Positions 25,217 through 34,051 of a DNA stretch of 64,000 nt are shown piece after piece. The notes under the pieces are model-generated. The model was not told the DNA's origin, made no database searches, and saw only the letters and a list, made by a program, of their open reading frames with translations. Numbering within the stretch: position 1 is the first letter of the stretch; every line of letters starts with the position of its first letter. Location: NCBI GenBank assembly GCA_033344875.1, contig JAWPMO010000001.1:4737595-4801594 (forward strand). The letters run 5' to 3'. Source of the stretch: Ilumatobacteraceae bacterium (lineage in GTDB: Bacteria > Actinomycetota > Acidimicrobiia > Acidimicrobiales > Ilumatobacteraceae). Made by a program: the position numbers and the translations under genes.

Positions 25217-25243
25217 TTGACATACAAGATGACAAAATATACT
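25217..25243 (+). promoter_or_regulatory. Promoter of the DapA-to-MFS operon
   Basis: TTGACA (25217-25222) and TATACT (25238-25243) with a short 15-bp spacer. The region is markedly AT-rich for this genome. The leader to the first long gene would be about 235 bases. Confidence 0.5.
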
Positions 25244-25329
25244 CTGTCCCGAGGAGACCAGGGGTGGCACGAACACCCTGTTCGAAAGCCAAGCCAAGCC
25301 AAGCCGGGCACGACCGGCAGGGAGACACA

Positions 25330-25491
25330 ATGCGACATCCGCGGGGGAAGCGGTGCACGATGCGGCCGACGGCGGCGCTCGGGCGCCGGCGAGGCGGTGC
25401 CCACTCCGAGCCCTCGGGTCTGCCCGCCCGCCCGTGCGTCATCGACACCATCACCACCCAGCGGGCAGTTCGCCCGATCGGAGCAGCATGA
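25330..25491 (+). CDS. Possible leader peptide ORF (53 aa)
   Basis: Hypothetical. ATG at 25330 preceded by GGGAG at five to eight bases. The product is arginine- and proline-rich (starts MRHPRGKRCTMRP) with no recognisable domain. Its TGA overlaps the ATG of the DapA-like gene by ATGA, the same coupling used throughout the operon. It could be a translated leader that controls or couples translation. Open frames are common at this GC content, so it could also be chance. Confidence 0.3.
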   Translation: MRHPRGKRCTMRPTAALGRRRGGAHSEPSGLPARPCVIDTITTQRAVRPIGAA

Positions 25492-26453
25492 ACCCCTCAG
25501 CCACCGACCGCGCGACGAACGCACGCGTCCCGATCCCCGCCGGCGGCATCATGCCGCCGATGGTCACACCGCTCCGACCGGATGGTTCGCCGGATCCGGA
25601 GTCGATCGACTCGCTCGTCGACTTCTTCGTCGACGGCGGTGCGACCGGTGCACTGGTGCTCGGCTCGTGCGGGGAGAACGGCGCCCTGAGCCGTCAGCAC
25701 CGCTTCGATGTCGCCGCCCGCACGATCGAACGCAGCGCCGGTCGGATCCACATCACCGTCGGCCTGCCCGCGCTCGGACTCGCCGACGCATGCGATGACG
25801 CCAAGGAGTACGCGACGATGGGCGCCGACTCGATCCTGGCGCCCGCCTCGTTCGTGTTCCCGAACTCGCAGAACGAACTCGAGCGGTACTTCGGGGCGAT
25901 CGGCGACGCCGCCGACGGCACCCCGTTGATCGCCTACAACGTGCCTGGTCGGACGGGGGTCACCTTCGAGGTGCCGCTGCTCCGCAACCTCGCCGCCAAG
26001 TCGGTCATCTCCGGCGTGAAGGATTCGTCCGGCAACATCGAAGGTCATCGCATGCTCGCCGAGGCGACCGCCGACCTCGAGGGCTTCGCCCGATTCAGTG
26101 GGAGCGAGCTGGCGATCGACGGCGTGCTCCTCGCCGGGTTCCACGGCGCGGTGCCGGGACTCGCCAACCCCTTCCTCGAGTTCCACGTCGAGCTCGCGCG
26201 CCGTGCGGCGGCCGGCGACTGGGTCGGTGCGTCGGAGATGCAGGGCAAGATCGCGGCGCTGTTCGACCTGTACTTCCATCCAGTGGGTGAGGGGAGCTTC
26301 AACGCCATGGTGTTGGGCACCCTCAAGGAGGGACTCGTGCAACGCGGTGTGATCGCCACCTCGACGACGTCCGCCCCATTCCGACAGATCGACGACGACG
26401 TGCGTGCGCACGTGTCCAAGATGCTCGATCTCGCCAAGGAGATCGCACCATGA
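25488..26453 (+). CDS. DapA-family lyase/aldolase (321 aa)
   Basis: Pyruvate-dependent class I aldolase or dehydratase superfamily. Y150 in LIAYNVPGRTG and the Schiff-base lysine K178 in ISGVKDSSGN are both present, with the loop GSCGENGALS in place of GTTGE. This differs from the divergent DapA-like protein at 15738 and is nearer the canonical active site. GGAG before ATG at 25488. First long gene of an eight-gene operon; ATGA overlap with the deacylase gene. Likely cleaves the 2-keto-3-deoxy intermediate, though dehydratase chemistry is possible. Confidence 0.92.
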   Translation: MNPSATDRATNARVPIPAGGIMPPMVTPLRPDGSPDPESIDSLVDFFVDGGATGALVLGSCGENGALSRQHRFDVAARTIERSAGRIHITVGLPALGLADACDDAKEYATMGADSILAPASFVFPNSQNELERYFGAIGDAADGTPLIAYNVPGRTGVTFEVPLLRNLAAKSVISGVKDSSGNIEGHRMLAEATADLEGFARFSGSELAIDGVLLAGFHGAVPGLANPFLEFHVELARRAAAGDWVGASEMQGKIAALFDLYFHPVGEGSFNAMVLGTLKEGLVQRGVIATSTTSAPFRQIDDDVRAHVSKMLDLAKEIAP

Positions 26454-27409
26454 CCGACTCGCACGGCGTCACGGTGACCGAGGAGACGCTCGGTGCCGAC
26501 ATCGACGCACCGATCGTGATGCACCGGTTCCGGTCGGCCGAAGCCGGCCCGACGATCACGCTGTTCGGCGGTGTGCACGGCGACGAACTCGAAGGCGTGC
26601 TCGCAACATCGATGCTGCTCGATCGGCTGTCCGGCCTGCTGTGCGGCGAGGTGCGCGTCGTGCCGCGAGCGAACCCGAGTGCCGTCGCGGGGTGCAACCG
26701 GGAGAGCATCGACGACGGCAAGAACCTGGCGAGGTGCTTTCCGGGCGACCCCGCCGGCTCGTACACCGACCGCATCGCCCACGTGCTGACGGAGTCGGCG
26801 ATCCGCGGCGTCGACGGGCTCATCGACCTGCATTCGAGCGGCTACAAGTACGCGATGCCGTTCTTCGGCGGATACGTCACCGGGTTGTCGTCGTCGGCCG
26901 AGTCGGCCGAGATGCTCGAACGGTTCGCCCCGCCGATCATGTGGCGCCACGACACCCTGAATCCCGGGCGGAGTCTGTCGGCTGCGGCCGACCTCGGTGT
27001 CCCGGCGATCTACGTCGAAGCGAGCCAGGGTGGAGGCGTCCTGCAGCACGCCGAGGTCATGGGATACGTCGACGGCGTGACGCGCGTCCTCGTCGGGTAC
27101 GGCATGCTCGACCAGGCGAGCGCGACACCCGGGCCCGACGTCAGCCACGCCATTCCAGGAGGCAGCGGCAACTCCGACGTGTCGATCCCGACGGCCCACG
27201 GTGGCTATTGCCTCAGACTCGCCGATCGTGGTGACACGGTGCGCGCCGGTGATCCGGTCGCCGAGATCCGGGACGATCGCGGCCACCTGCTGGAGACGAT
27301 CGTCGCGCCGTTCGACGGTGTCGTGATGCTGATCAGGGCCATCGCTCCGGTCGAGCCGGACGATGTGATCGTGATGGTCGGCCCGCCGTTCGAACCTCCC
27401 GAGTCATGA
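26450..27409 (+). CDS. Succinylglutamate desuccinylase/aspartoacylase-family hydrolase (319 aa)
   Basis: Zinc-dependent amide hydrolase of the M14-related AstE/AspA group, which removes an acyl group from an N-acyl amine or amino acid. Zinc ligands H43 and E46 in GGVHGDELEG and H128 in LIDLHSSGYK. RANPSA and the DDGKNLARCFPGD segment match the family's arginine-containing substrate loop. C-terminal beta domain has the typical GDPVAEIRDDRG and IVAPFDGVVM. ATGA overlaps on both sides. Its presence suggests the imported compound carries an N-acyl group. Confidence 0.9.
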   Translation: MTDSHGVTVTEETLGADIDAPIVMHRFRSAEAGPTITLFGGVHGDELEGVLATSMLLDRLSGLLCGEVRVVPRANPSAVAGCNRESIDDGKNLARCFPGDPAGSYTDRIAHVLTESAIRGVDGLIDLHSSGYKYAMPFFGGYVTGLSSSAESAEMLERFAPPIMWRHDTLNPGRSLSAAADLGVPAIYVEASQGGGVLQHAEVMGYVDGVTRVLVGYGMLDQASATPGPDVSHAIPGGSGNSDVSIPTAHGGYCLRLADRGDTVRAGDPVAEIRDDRGHLLETIVAPFDGVVMLIRAIAPVEPDDVIVMVGPPFEPPES

Positions 27410-28167
27410 CCGCGAAGCTCGTCGGGTCGGTGGTCGTCGTGACCGGAGGCAACGCCGGCATCGGCGCAGGCATCGTCGAGCGGCTGGTCGACGACGGAGC
27501 GACGGTCGTCGTCGGCGTCGAGAACGACACGATTGCCGACGAGGTTCGCCATCGCTGGGCCGAGACGGGAGCGATCGATCCGGACGACGTCGTGGCCGCG
27601 GATCTTCGCGATCGCGCGGCGTGCCGCTCGCTCATCGACGGATGCGTCGAACGGCATGGACAGATCGATGCGCTGGTGAACAACGCCGCGGTGACCGGGG
27701 CCGCAGCGCGCGGGGCGTTCCTCGACGTGTCCGACGACGCGTTCGACCACCTCATGGACGTCAACGTCGGTGCCGCGTTCCGGTGTGGTCGACGCGCCGC
27801 GCAGCACATGGTCGAACAGGGCGATGGCGTGATCGTCAACATCGGGTCGGTCGGCGGCTTCGTGGCCCAGTACACCGGGTCAGCGTACAGCACGTCGAAG
27901 AGCGCGCTGCTCGGATTGACGCGCGGCATCGCCCTGGAACTCGGCGCGCACGGGGTTCGCTCCGTGTACGTCGCACCGGGCGACATCGACACCGGCCTCG
28001 CGCCGAGCGACTACGCACCGTCGCACCCCTACGAACGCACGACGCCGTTCCGTCGGCGTGGCACGCCCGCCGACGTCGCCGGGGTCGTGGCGTTCCTCTG
28101 CTCACCCGACGCCGAGTTCGTGTCGGGCACCAGCTGGGCGGTCGACGGGGGCTGGTTGTCGTACTGA
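27406..28167 (+). CDS. Short-chain dehydrogenase/reductase (253 aa)
   Basis: Classical SDR. TGGNAGIGAG cofactor loop near residue 12, NNAAVTG near 89, Ser in NIGSVGGF, and catalytic YSTSKSALLG. C-terminus SGTSWAVDGGWLSY. ATG overlaps the deacylase stop. The 3-ketoacyl/sugar-alcohol type cannot be separated by motif alone. Third long gene of the operon; a 67-bp gap separates it from the 2-hydroxyacid dehydrogenase. Confidence 0.93.
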   Translation: MTAKLVGSVVVVTGGNAGIGAGIVERLVDDGATVVVGVENDTIADEVRHRWAETGAIDPDDVVAADLRDRAACRSLIDGCVERHGQIDALVNNAAVTGAAARGAFLDVSDDAFDHLMDVNVGAAFRCGRRAAQHMVEQGDGVIVNIGSVGGFVAQYTGSAYSTSKSALLGLTRGIALELGAHGVRSVYVAPGDIDTGLAPSDYAPSHPYERTTPFRRRGTPADVAGVVAFLCSPDAEFVSGTSWAVDGGWLSY

Positions 28168-28234
28168 TCCCGCCCATCGACCCTTCGCCCACCCGCGCTC
28201 ACGAACCATCAGCTCACACCGGAGAACCGCCTTC

Positions 28235-29230
28235 ATGTCATCGTCAGGAACCCGTCCACTCGTCGTGGTCTACGACCCGATCACCTCGATTCGCTGGGAC
28301 TACGACCACGAGCGGGCGGAGCTCGGCGCGCGTGACGTTCGATTCGAGTTGGCGGACACTCCGGAACGACAGCGCGAGCTGCTTCCGCAGGCCGATGTGG
28401 TGATCGTGTCGCAGCGTCTGCCGGACGACGCGTTGGCGACCATGTCGAACTGCTGCGGGATCCAGTGCTATTCGGTCGGGATGGATGGCGTGAACGCCGA
28501 CCTCGCCGCCGAGATGGGCATCACGATCTCGAACGTCCCCGGCTACTGCACCGAAGAGGTGTCCGACCACGGGATCGCGTTGCTGATGGCGCTCCAGCGT
28601 GTGATCGTGCCGTTCGCGACGGCGGCAGCGGCCGGCTCCTGGGCGATCCACGACCGTGGCGACTTCTACACCATTCGCCGGATCTGCGACACGACGCTCG
28701 GCGTGATCGGCGTCGGCCGCATCGGCAGCCGCACAGCGGAGAAGGCGCGCGGGCTCGGCATGACGACGATCGGGTACGACCCGTACGCCGATCAGGCGTC
28801 GCTGCCCGACGTCGAGTTGTTGGAGCTCGACGAAGTGCTGCGTCGTGCCGACGCGGTGATCCTGTGTGCGGCACTGACGAGCGGGTCCGAGAACCTGATC
28901 GGTGCGGCCGAGCTCGCGCACATGCGGCCCGATGCGCTGCTCGTCAACGTCGCACGAGGTGGGTTGATCGACGAGGCGGCGCTCGCGGACGCCCTCCGGA
29001 ACGGCCGTCTGCGCGGCGCCGGTCTCGACGTGCGCTCACCCGAACCGCCGGACTCGACGAGCGACCCGTTGCGGGGCCTCGACAACGTCGTACTGACCCA
29101 GCACGTCGGTTCGGTGTCGATGGAGGCGTTTCGCGACATGCACCATCTCGCGATCGGGCACGTCATCCGCATGCTCGAGGCAGACGGCCGGATCCCGGCT
29201 GCGAACAACAGTGAAGGAGCAACATCATGA
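28235..29230 (+). CDS. D-isomer-specific 2-hydroxyacid dehydrogenase (331 aa)
   Basis: NAD-dependent 2-keto/2-hydroxyacid interconversion (D-lactate, glycerate or phosphoglycerate dehydrogenase family; CtBP-like). Nucleotide loop GVIGVGRIGSRTAEKARGLG, catalytic Arg in VNVARGGLIDE, Glu in RSPEPPD and His in LTQHVGSVS. ATG at 28235 follows GGAGA at nine bases. Stop overlaps the next gene. Could reduce a 2-keto intermediate, or oxidise a glycerate-like product of aldol cleavage. Confidence 0.92.
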   Translation: MSSSGTRPLVVVYDPITSIRWDYDHERAELGARDVRFELADTPERQRELLPQADVVIVSQRLPDDALATMSNCCGIQCYSVGMDGVNADLAAEMGITISNVPGYCTEEVSDHGIALLMALQRVIVPFATAAAAGSWAIHDRGDFYTIRRICDTTLGVIGVGRIGSRTAEKARGLGMTTIGYDPYADQASLPDVELLELDEVLRRADAVILCAALTSGSENLIGAAELAHMRPDALLVNVARGGLIDEAALADALRNGRLRGAGLDVRSPEPPDSTSDPLRGLDNVVLTQHVGSVSMEAFRDMHHLAIGHVIRMLEADGRIPAANNSEGATS

Positions 29231-30264
29231 CGTACGGCGTCGGAATGGCCGGGTCCGGTTTCATGGGCCGCACCTGGTCGGAGGTCGCGCAGCACCACGC
29301 GCCCGGAACCCATCTCGCAGGGGTGGCGATCGGTCGGCGCGCCGCGCAACTCGCGACCGACTACCACGTGCCGCTCTACCGCACGTTCGACGAATTACTG
29401 GCCGCCGACGACGTCGATCTCGTCGTGTTGGCGACACCGCCTGCGGTCCACCTGGAGCAGACGCTGGCGGCAGCCGAGGCGGGCAAACACCTGCTCGTCG
29501 AGAAGCCGATGGCACAGAACGCCGACGAGTGTCGGCAGATGACCGAGGCGTGCGAGCGAGCCGGCGTGACGATGTCGATCGTCTCGCAGCATCGATTCCG
29601 CGCTGCGCCGGCGTTCGCGAAGAAGCTCATCGACGAGGGTGCGATCGGCCAGGTGAGAATGGTGCGAGCGATCGGTCCGGAGACGGGATTCTGGGACACG
29701 TCGGTGACGCAGGACGAGTGGAAGCTCGACCCGAACCAGCAGACGGCCTTCGCGTCGTGGGGAACGCACGCCTGCGACCTGTTGCGGTGGTTCATCGGCA
29801 GCCGGCCGACCCAGGGCTACGCCGTCATCGACCACTTCGACAGCACCCCGCCCCCCGGGAGCAGCGCGATGGCGACCTACCGCTTCGAGAACGGGGCGAT
29901 GGCCCAGGTGTGGATGAGCTACGACATCCCGCAACCCGGGCTCGGCACCGGCCTGCAGTTCGAACTCGTCGGCGAGCGCGGCATCATCCAGCTCGACTCG
30001 TACGGCGAGGTCCGCCTCGGTACCGACGACGGCTGGTCGGTGCCGTTCGTGATGCCACCGTTCGATCCGACGAACCCGGTCGATCCCGTTCGCCTGGAGG
30101 CCTACACCCTCGAGCTCCAAGATCTCGTCGACGCCGTCGACGAAGGTCGCCCCCCGATGCTCGATGGTGTAGGCGGCGAGGCCACGGTCGCGATGATCGA
30201 CGCCGCCGAGCACTCGGCGCGTACCGGTGAGGGCGTCCGCATCGTGCTGGGCGGCGAGGCGTGA
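29227..30264 (+). CDS. Gfo/Idh/MocA-family oxidoreductase (345 aa)
   Basis: Fourth member of this family in the cluster. Rossmann loop GVGMAGSGFMGRTWSEVA, EKPMAQNADECRQM near residue 97, SIVSQHRFRAAPAFAKKL, and the catalytic segment WGTHACDLLRWFIG with conserved His and Asp. This architecture matches myo-inositol or glucose-fructose type enzymes. ATGA overlap upstream and GTGA overlap with the enolase-superfamily gene. It is the most canonical of the four. Confidence 0.93.
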   Translation: MTYGVGMAGSGFMGRTWSEVAQHHAPGTHLAGVAIGRRAAQLATDYHVPLYRTFDELLAADDVDLVVLATPPAVHLEQTLAAAEAGKHLLVEKPMAQNADECRQMTEACERAGVTMSIVSQHRFRAAPAFAKKLIDEGAIGQVRMVRAIGPETGFWDTSVTQDEWKLDPNQQTAFASWGTHACDLLRWFIGSRPTQGYAVIDHFDSTPPPGSSAMATYRFENGAMAQVWMSYDIPQPGLGTGLQFELVGERGIIQLDSYGEVRLGTDDGWSVPFVMPPFDPTNPVDPVRLEAYTLELQDLVDAVDEGRPPMLDGVGGEATVAMIDAAEHSARTGEGVRIVLGGEA

Positions 30265-31427
30265 GCGACGAGCCCCCACCAGCCACGGCGCCGACCGGCC
30301 CGCTCGGCGTCGAGATCGTCGACGCCGAGGTCCTGCACGTCCGCAAGGCGCTGGAGCACCCCGCTGGGCCTGCCGGCGCGAGCAACGCGTGGAGAGAGTC
30401 GACGTTCCTGAAGCTCACCACCGACGACGGCACGGTGGGGTGGGGCGAGACCTACTCGGTCGCCGGTACCCCTGCCCGCCTCCGCCAGGTCGCCGAGACG
30501 CTCATCGGCACCCCGCTCGCCGCCATCGGTGGATGGCCACCGCCGTTCGGTCTCGACGAAGTCGGTGACTCGTTCGTGCTCGGAGCGATCGACATCGCGC
30601 GTCACGACCTGATCGGCAGCATCCTCGGTGTCCCGGCGCACGCTCTGCTGGGGCCGCAGCGGCGCACGACGGTGCAGGCCTACGCGTCCGGATTCCTGTA
30701 TCGGCAGGGGAGCGACCCGGCCGGTCACTGGCTCGACGAGGCGCAACAGCTCGTCGACGCCGGCTACCGCTCGATCAAGGTGCGGATCGGAGGGCTCGAC
30801 GTCGACGAGGAACTCGACCGGCTCACCGCGATCCGCGAGCTGGTTCCGACCGGGACCACCCTGATGGTCGATGCCTGGGGTGCGTACACCCCGGCGACGG
30901 CGATGCGGGTCGGCGATCGCCTGTACGACCTCGGCGTCGTCTGGTTCGAGGAGCCGTGCCCACCCGGGCCCGACTGCGCCGGCTACGAGGGGCTGGTCAC
31001 GTCGATGCGTGTGCCGATCGCCGGTGGCGAAGCGGCACGGACGCGGTCGGCGTTGCTGTCGCTGCTGCAGCGCCGAGCCGTCGACGTGATCCAGCCGGAC
31101 GCGGCGATCTGCGGAGGCATGACCAACGTCATGTTCGCGGCCGAGCTCGCCGTCCTCCACGGTCTGTCGTGTGTGCCGCACACCTGGAACGGTGGCGTGA
31201 TGGCAGCCGCGACGATGCACGTGCTGGCGGCGATGCCGCTCACCGGCCGGATCGCCGACGGCACGGGCCCGTGGCTCGAGTACGACACCACCGAGAACGC
31301 CTTCCTGCGCGGCGCGCTCGTCGATCCACCGCACCTGATCGACGGCTCGTTCCCGATTCCCGACGGGCCGGGGCTCGGCGTCGAGGTCGACGAAGCGTTC
31401 CTGCGCGCCCACCTGGTCGACGCCTGA
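30261..31427 (+). CDS. Mandelate racemase/muconate lactonizing enzyme-family protein (388 aa)
   Basis: Enolase-superfamily enzyme, probably a sugar-acid dehydratase. The general-base motif is K173-x-R175 in SIKVRIGG. Metal ligands are D204 in LMVDAWGAY, E230 or E231 in WFEEPCPPG, and E257 in IAGGEAART. H307 in CVPHTWNGG serves as opposite-face base. That ligand set fits MR-subgroup acid-sugar dehydratases. GTG start overlaps the preceding stop. Followed by an aldolase, which fits dehydration to a 2-keto-3-deoxy acid and then cleavage. Confidence 0.92.
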   Translation: MSDEPPPATAPTGPLGVEIVDAEVLHVRKALEHPAGPAGASNAWRESTFLKLTTDDGTVGWGETYSVAGTPARLRQVAETLIGTPLAAIGGWPPPFGLDEVGDSFVLGAIDIARHDLIGSILGVPAHALLGPQRRTTVQAYASGFLYRQGSDPAGHWLDEAQQLVDAGYRSIKVRIGGLDVDEELDRLTAIRELVPTGTTLMVDAWGAYTPATAMRVGDRLYDLGVVWFEEPCPPGPDCAGYEGLVTSMRVPIAGGEAARTRSALLSLLQRRAVDVIQPDAAICGGMTNVMFAAELAVLHGLSCVPHTWNGGVMAAATMHVLAAMPLTGRIADGTGPWLEYDTTENAFLRGALVDPPHLIDGSFPIPDGPGLGVEVDEAFLRAHLVDA

Positions 31428-31516
31428 GCTGCGACCACCCGCCCCGTTCCCGAGACCGTTCGCAGACCGAGACCACCGAACCGACAACCAGCAACCGACA
31501 CGACGAGGACACCTTC

Positions 31517-32326
31517 ATGAACGCACCTGTCAACCCCGCCCGCATCCTCCGCGACAAGATCGCCGACGACTCCCACATCACGACCGGAATGCTCTGCACC
31601 TTCCACTTCTGGCCCGGGATGGTGGAGATGGCGATGGAGGCCGGGCTCGACTACCTCATCATCGACCTCGAGCACCTCACCTACGATGCCGAGATGGTCG
31701 CGCACTCCTGCGCGATCGGGCGGCGGGAAGGTTTCCCGATCCTGATCAGGCCGCCGGCAGCCGAGTTCACGCCGATCCGCCTGGCGATGGACCTCGGACC
31801 GTGTGGCCTGCTCGTCCCGATGGTCGAGAACATGGAGATGATGCAGACCATCCAGGATGCGGTGTATCTCCGGCCGCGCGGCAAGCGTCGCCCGGGAGGG
31901 CTCGGCAACTTCTGGGTGTCCGACGTCAACCACGCGACCTGGGTCGACGAGTTCGAGAACGACTTCATCGTCCTGCCGCAGATCGAGAACCAGAGCGGCC
32001 TCGACCATGCCGACCAGATCGCCGCGCACGACATCACCACCGCGGTGGCGGTCGGGCCCTACGATCTGTCGGCGGCGCTCGGTGTGTGCTGGCAGCCGGA
32101 CTCGCCCGAATTGCAGGGCGCGCTGGCCAAGATCAAAGGTGCCGGCGAATCGGTCGGCAAGAAGATGTGGATGATCGGTGATGGACCAGACCTGGTGCAG
32201 CGGGGCTACCGCTTCCTGTGCATCGGTGAGCCGACGATGCATCTCCAGGCGTCGATCGCCGAACTCAACCATCGGACGAAGGGCACGGAGGGGTCGTCGC
32301 GTTTCGACGACCTGCCACTGCCGTGA
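31517..32326 (+). CDS. HpcH/HpaI-family aldolase (269 aa)
   Basis: Class II pyruvate aldolase that cleaves 2-keto-3-deoxy sugar acids or 4-hydroxy-2-ketoacids to pyruvate plus an aldehyde. Family features: YLIIDLEHLTYD, LIRPPAAEFTPIRLAMDLG, GLLVPMVEN, LPQIENQSGLDH and AVAVGPYDLSAALG. ATG at 31517 with GAGG nine bases upstream. The 89-bp gap before it is the largest in this operon. Two aldolase types (this and the DapA-like enzymes) imply two cleavage steps or alternative substrates. Confidence 0.93.
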   Translation: MNAPVNPARILRDKIADDSHITTGMLCTFHFWPGMVEMAMEAGLDYLIIDLEHLTYDAEMVAHSCAIGRREGFPILIRPPAAEFTPIRLAMDLGPCGLLVPMVENMEMMQTIQDAVYLRPRGKRRPGGLGNFWVSDVNHATWVDEFENDFIVLPQIENQSGLDHADQIAAHDITTAVAVGPYDLSAALGVCWQPDSPELQGALAKIKGAGESVGKKMWMIGDGPDLVQRGYRFLCIGEPTMHLQASIAELNHRTKGTEGSSRFDDLPLP

Positions 32327-32365
32327 TGTCCTGATGAGCGCCCCACGACCGACGGCGGGTGCACG

Positions 32366-33982
32366 ATGAGCGAGTCGTCGTCGATGGCGCCGCTCAGGAT
32401 CGCCGTGTTCCGACGGTTGTGGATCGCGCTCGTCATCTTCAGCCTCGGCCATCTCGTGCAGGTGGTCGCGTCGTCGTGGCTGATCCTCGAGTTGACGGGC
32501 TCGCCGTTGTGGGTCAGTGCGATGATCGGCGCCCCGACGCTGCCGTTGCTCGTGCTCTCGCTGCCGGCGGGCGCCGCCGCCGACCTTTTCGATCGGCGGC
32601 TGATCCTGTTGATCTCGTCGGCCGTGCTGGCCAGCGCGTCGGTGACGATGTCGGTGCTGTCGATGTTGGACGCCTTGACGCCCGCCCGCCTGGTCGGGCT
32701 CGGGCTCATGATCGGCTGCGGCATCGCGTTCTTCAACCCGACGTGGCATGCCATCGTGCCGTCGCTGGTGCCGGCCAGCCTCGTGCCGGGAGCCGTGTCG
32801 CTCAACTCGGCATCCGGCGGCGTCGCCACGGCACTCGGCCCGGCACTCGGCGGCCTCATGCTGGCGACCGTCGGGGCCGGCTTCTCGTTCGGTGTCGCGG
32901 CCGTCGGCTACCTCGCGGTGCTGGTGGCGATCGCGACGACTCGGACCGAAGAACTGGACCAGGAGAAGGGTTCGATGGTCGTGGCGATCGCGACCGGCAT
33001 CCGGTATCTCCGATTCTCCCGCGACTACCTGTGGCTGCTGCTGCTCGGTTCGCTCTTCGGCTTCGCATCGGCGAGTCTGCGGGCGATGCTGCCGAACCTG
33101 ACGAGCGATGTGCTCGGCGGTGGGTCCGCGCTGTACGGCATCCTCCTCGGACTGTTCGGCGCCGGGGCGATGGTCGGTGGGTTGAGTCGATCCCTGGCCA
33201 GCAGACGACTCGGGCCCAGGTTCCTGTCGATCTGCATCGCGTCGTTCGGCGTGATCGGTGTCACGGTCGGCCTGTCGCAGTGGGTGCCGGTCACCGCGGT
33301 GATCATCACGGTCGGCGGCGTCGTCTGGACCTGGATCCTGGCCACGTTGAACAGCATCTACCAGGTGCTCACTCCCGACTGGGTGCGCGGCCGGACGATG
33401 GGTGCGTTCATCCTGTCGGTCTTCGGGTTCATGCCGCTCGGGGCGATCACCTCGGGCGTGCTGGGCGCGTCGGTCGGCGCCGACGTGGCGCTCGTGATGT
33501 TCTCGGTGGCGGTCGTCGCCGTGGGTGGCCTGTCGTTTCGGATGCCGATCCCGGTGCTCGAGCAGATCGAACCGCCGGTGGTGCTCGAGCCGGACGCCGC
33601 CGCGATCCCCGAGGTGGAGGACACCGACGAACCGGTGCTCGTGATCACGACGTGGCACGTGGCCGAGGAGCAGCTCGACGACTTCCTCGAGGTGCTCGCC
33701 GACCTCCGCCGTGTGCGGCTTCGAACGGGTGGTTACCAGTGGTCTGCCTACCGGGACGCGACCGACCCCGGCTCGATCAGCGAAGTCTTCATGATCTCGT
33801 CCTGGGAGCAGCGGGTGCAGCAGATCAAGCGGCTCGACACCGTCGCCATGCAGGTGCTCCGACTGGCCGACACGTTGGGTTCGGCCGAGACGAGGGTCCG
33901 GCGAAACCTGATCGGTTTCGATGTCGACGGCGAGCTCAAACGCCGCGAGCCCCTGGAGATCCCGGACTATCCCGACCCGTAG
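32366..33982 (+). CDS. MFS exporter with C-terminal ABM-like domain (538 aa)
   Basis: Residues about 10-395 form a 12-helix major facilitator of the EntS-like transmembrane-effector group (starts FRRLWIALVIFSLGHLVQVV; loop ADLFDRRLILL). After an acidic linker, residues about 425-520 form a ferredoxin-like antibiotic-biosynthesis-monooxygenase-type domain: LVITTWHVAEEQLDDFLEVL through VFMISSWEQRVQQ. Such fusions are known in this MFS group; the soluble domain's role is unclear. ATG at 32366, 39 bp after the aldolase, same strand, so probably the last gene of the operon. It may export an end product such as an unused aldehyde or acid. Confidence 0.9.
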   Translation: MSESSSMAPLRIAVFRRLWIALVIFSLGHLVQVVASSWLILELTGSPLWVSAMIGAPTLPLLVLSLPAGAAADLFDRRLILLISSAVLASASVTMSVLSMLDALTPARLVGLGLMIGCGIAFFNPTWHAIVPSLVPASLVPGAVSLNSASGGVATALGPALGGLMLATVGAGFSFGVAAVGYLAVLVAIATTRTEELDQEKGSMVVAIATGIRYLRFSRDYLWLLLLGSLFGFASASLRAMLPNLTSDVLGGGSALYGILLGLFGAGAMVGGLSRSLASRRLGPRFLSICIASFGVIGVTVGLSQWVPVTAVIITVGGVVWTWILATLNSIYQVLTPDWVRGRTMGAFILSVFGFMPLGAITSGVLGASVGADVALVMFSVAVVAVGGLSFRMPIPVLEQIEPPVVLEPDAAAIPEVEDTDEPVLVITTWHVAEEQLDDFLEVLADLRRVRLRTGGYQWSAYRDATDPGSISEVFMISSWEQRVQQIKRLDTVAMQVLRLADTLGSAETRVRRNLIGFDVDGELKRREPLEIPDYPDP

Positions 33983-34051
33983 CCGAGGGGTTCGTCCGAG
34001 GGTGCACGTGCTGTTACCGGCCTGCTACCGGCCACGTTTAGGTTCCCACCC

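Noticed and set aside
30983-33658. 891-residue frame antisense to the aldolase and MFS genes
   Set aside because: Arg/His/Asp-rich low-complexity translation typical of an antisense frame at high GC; sense genes are clear.
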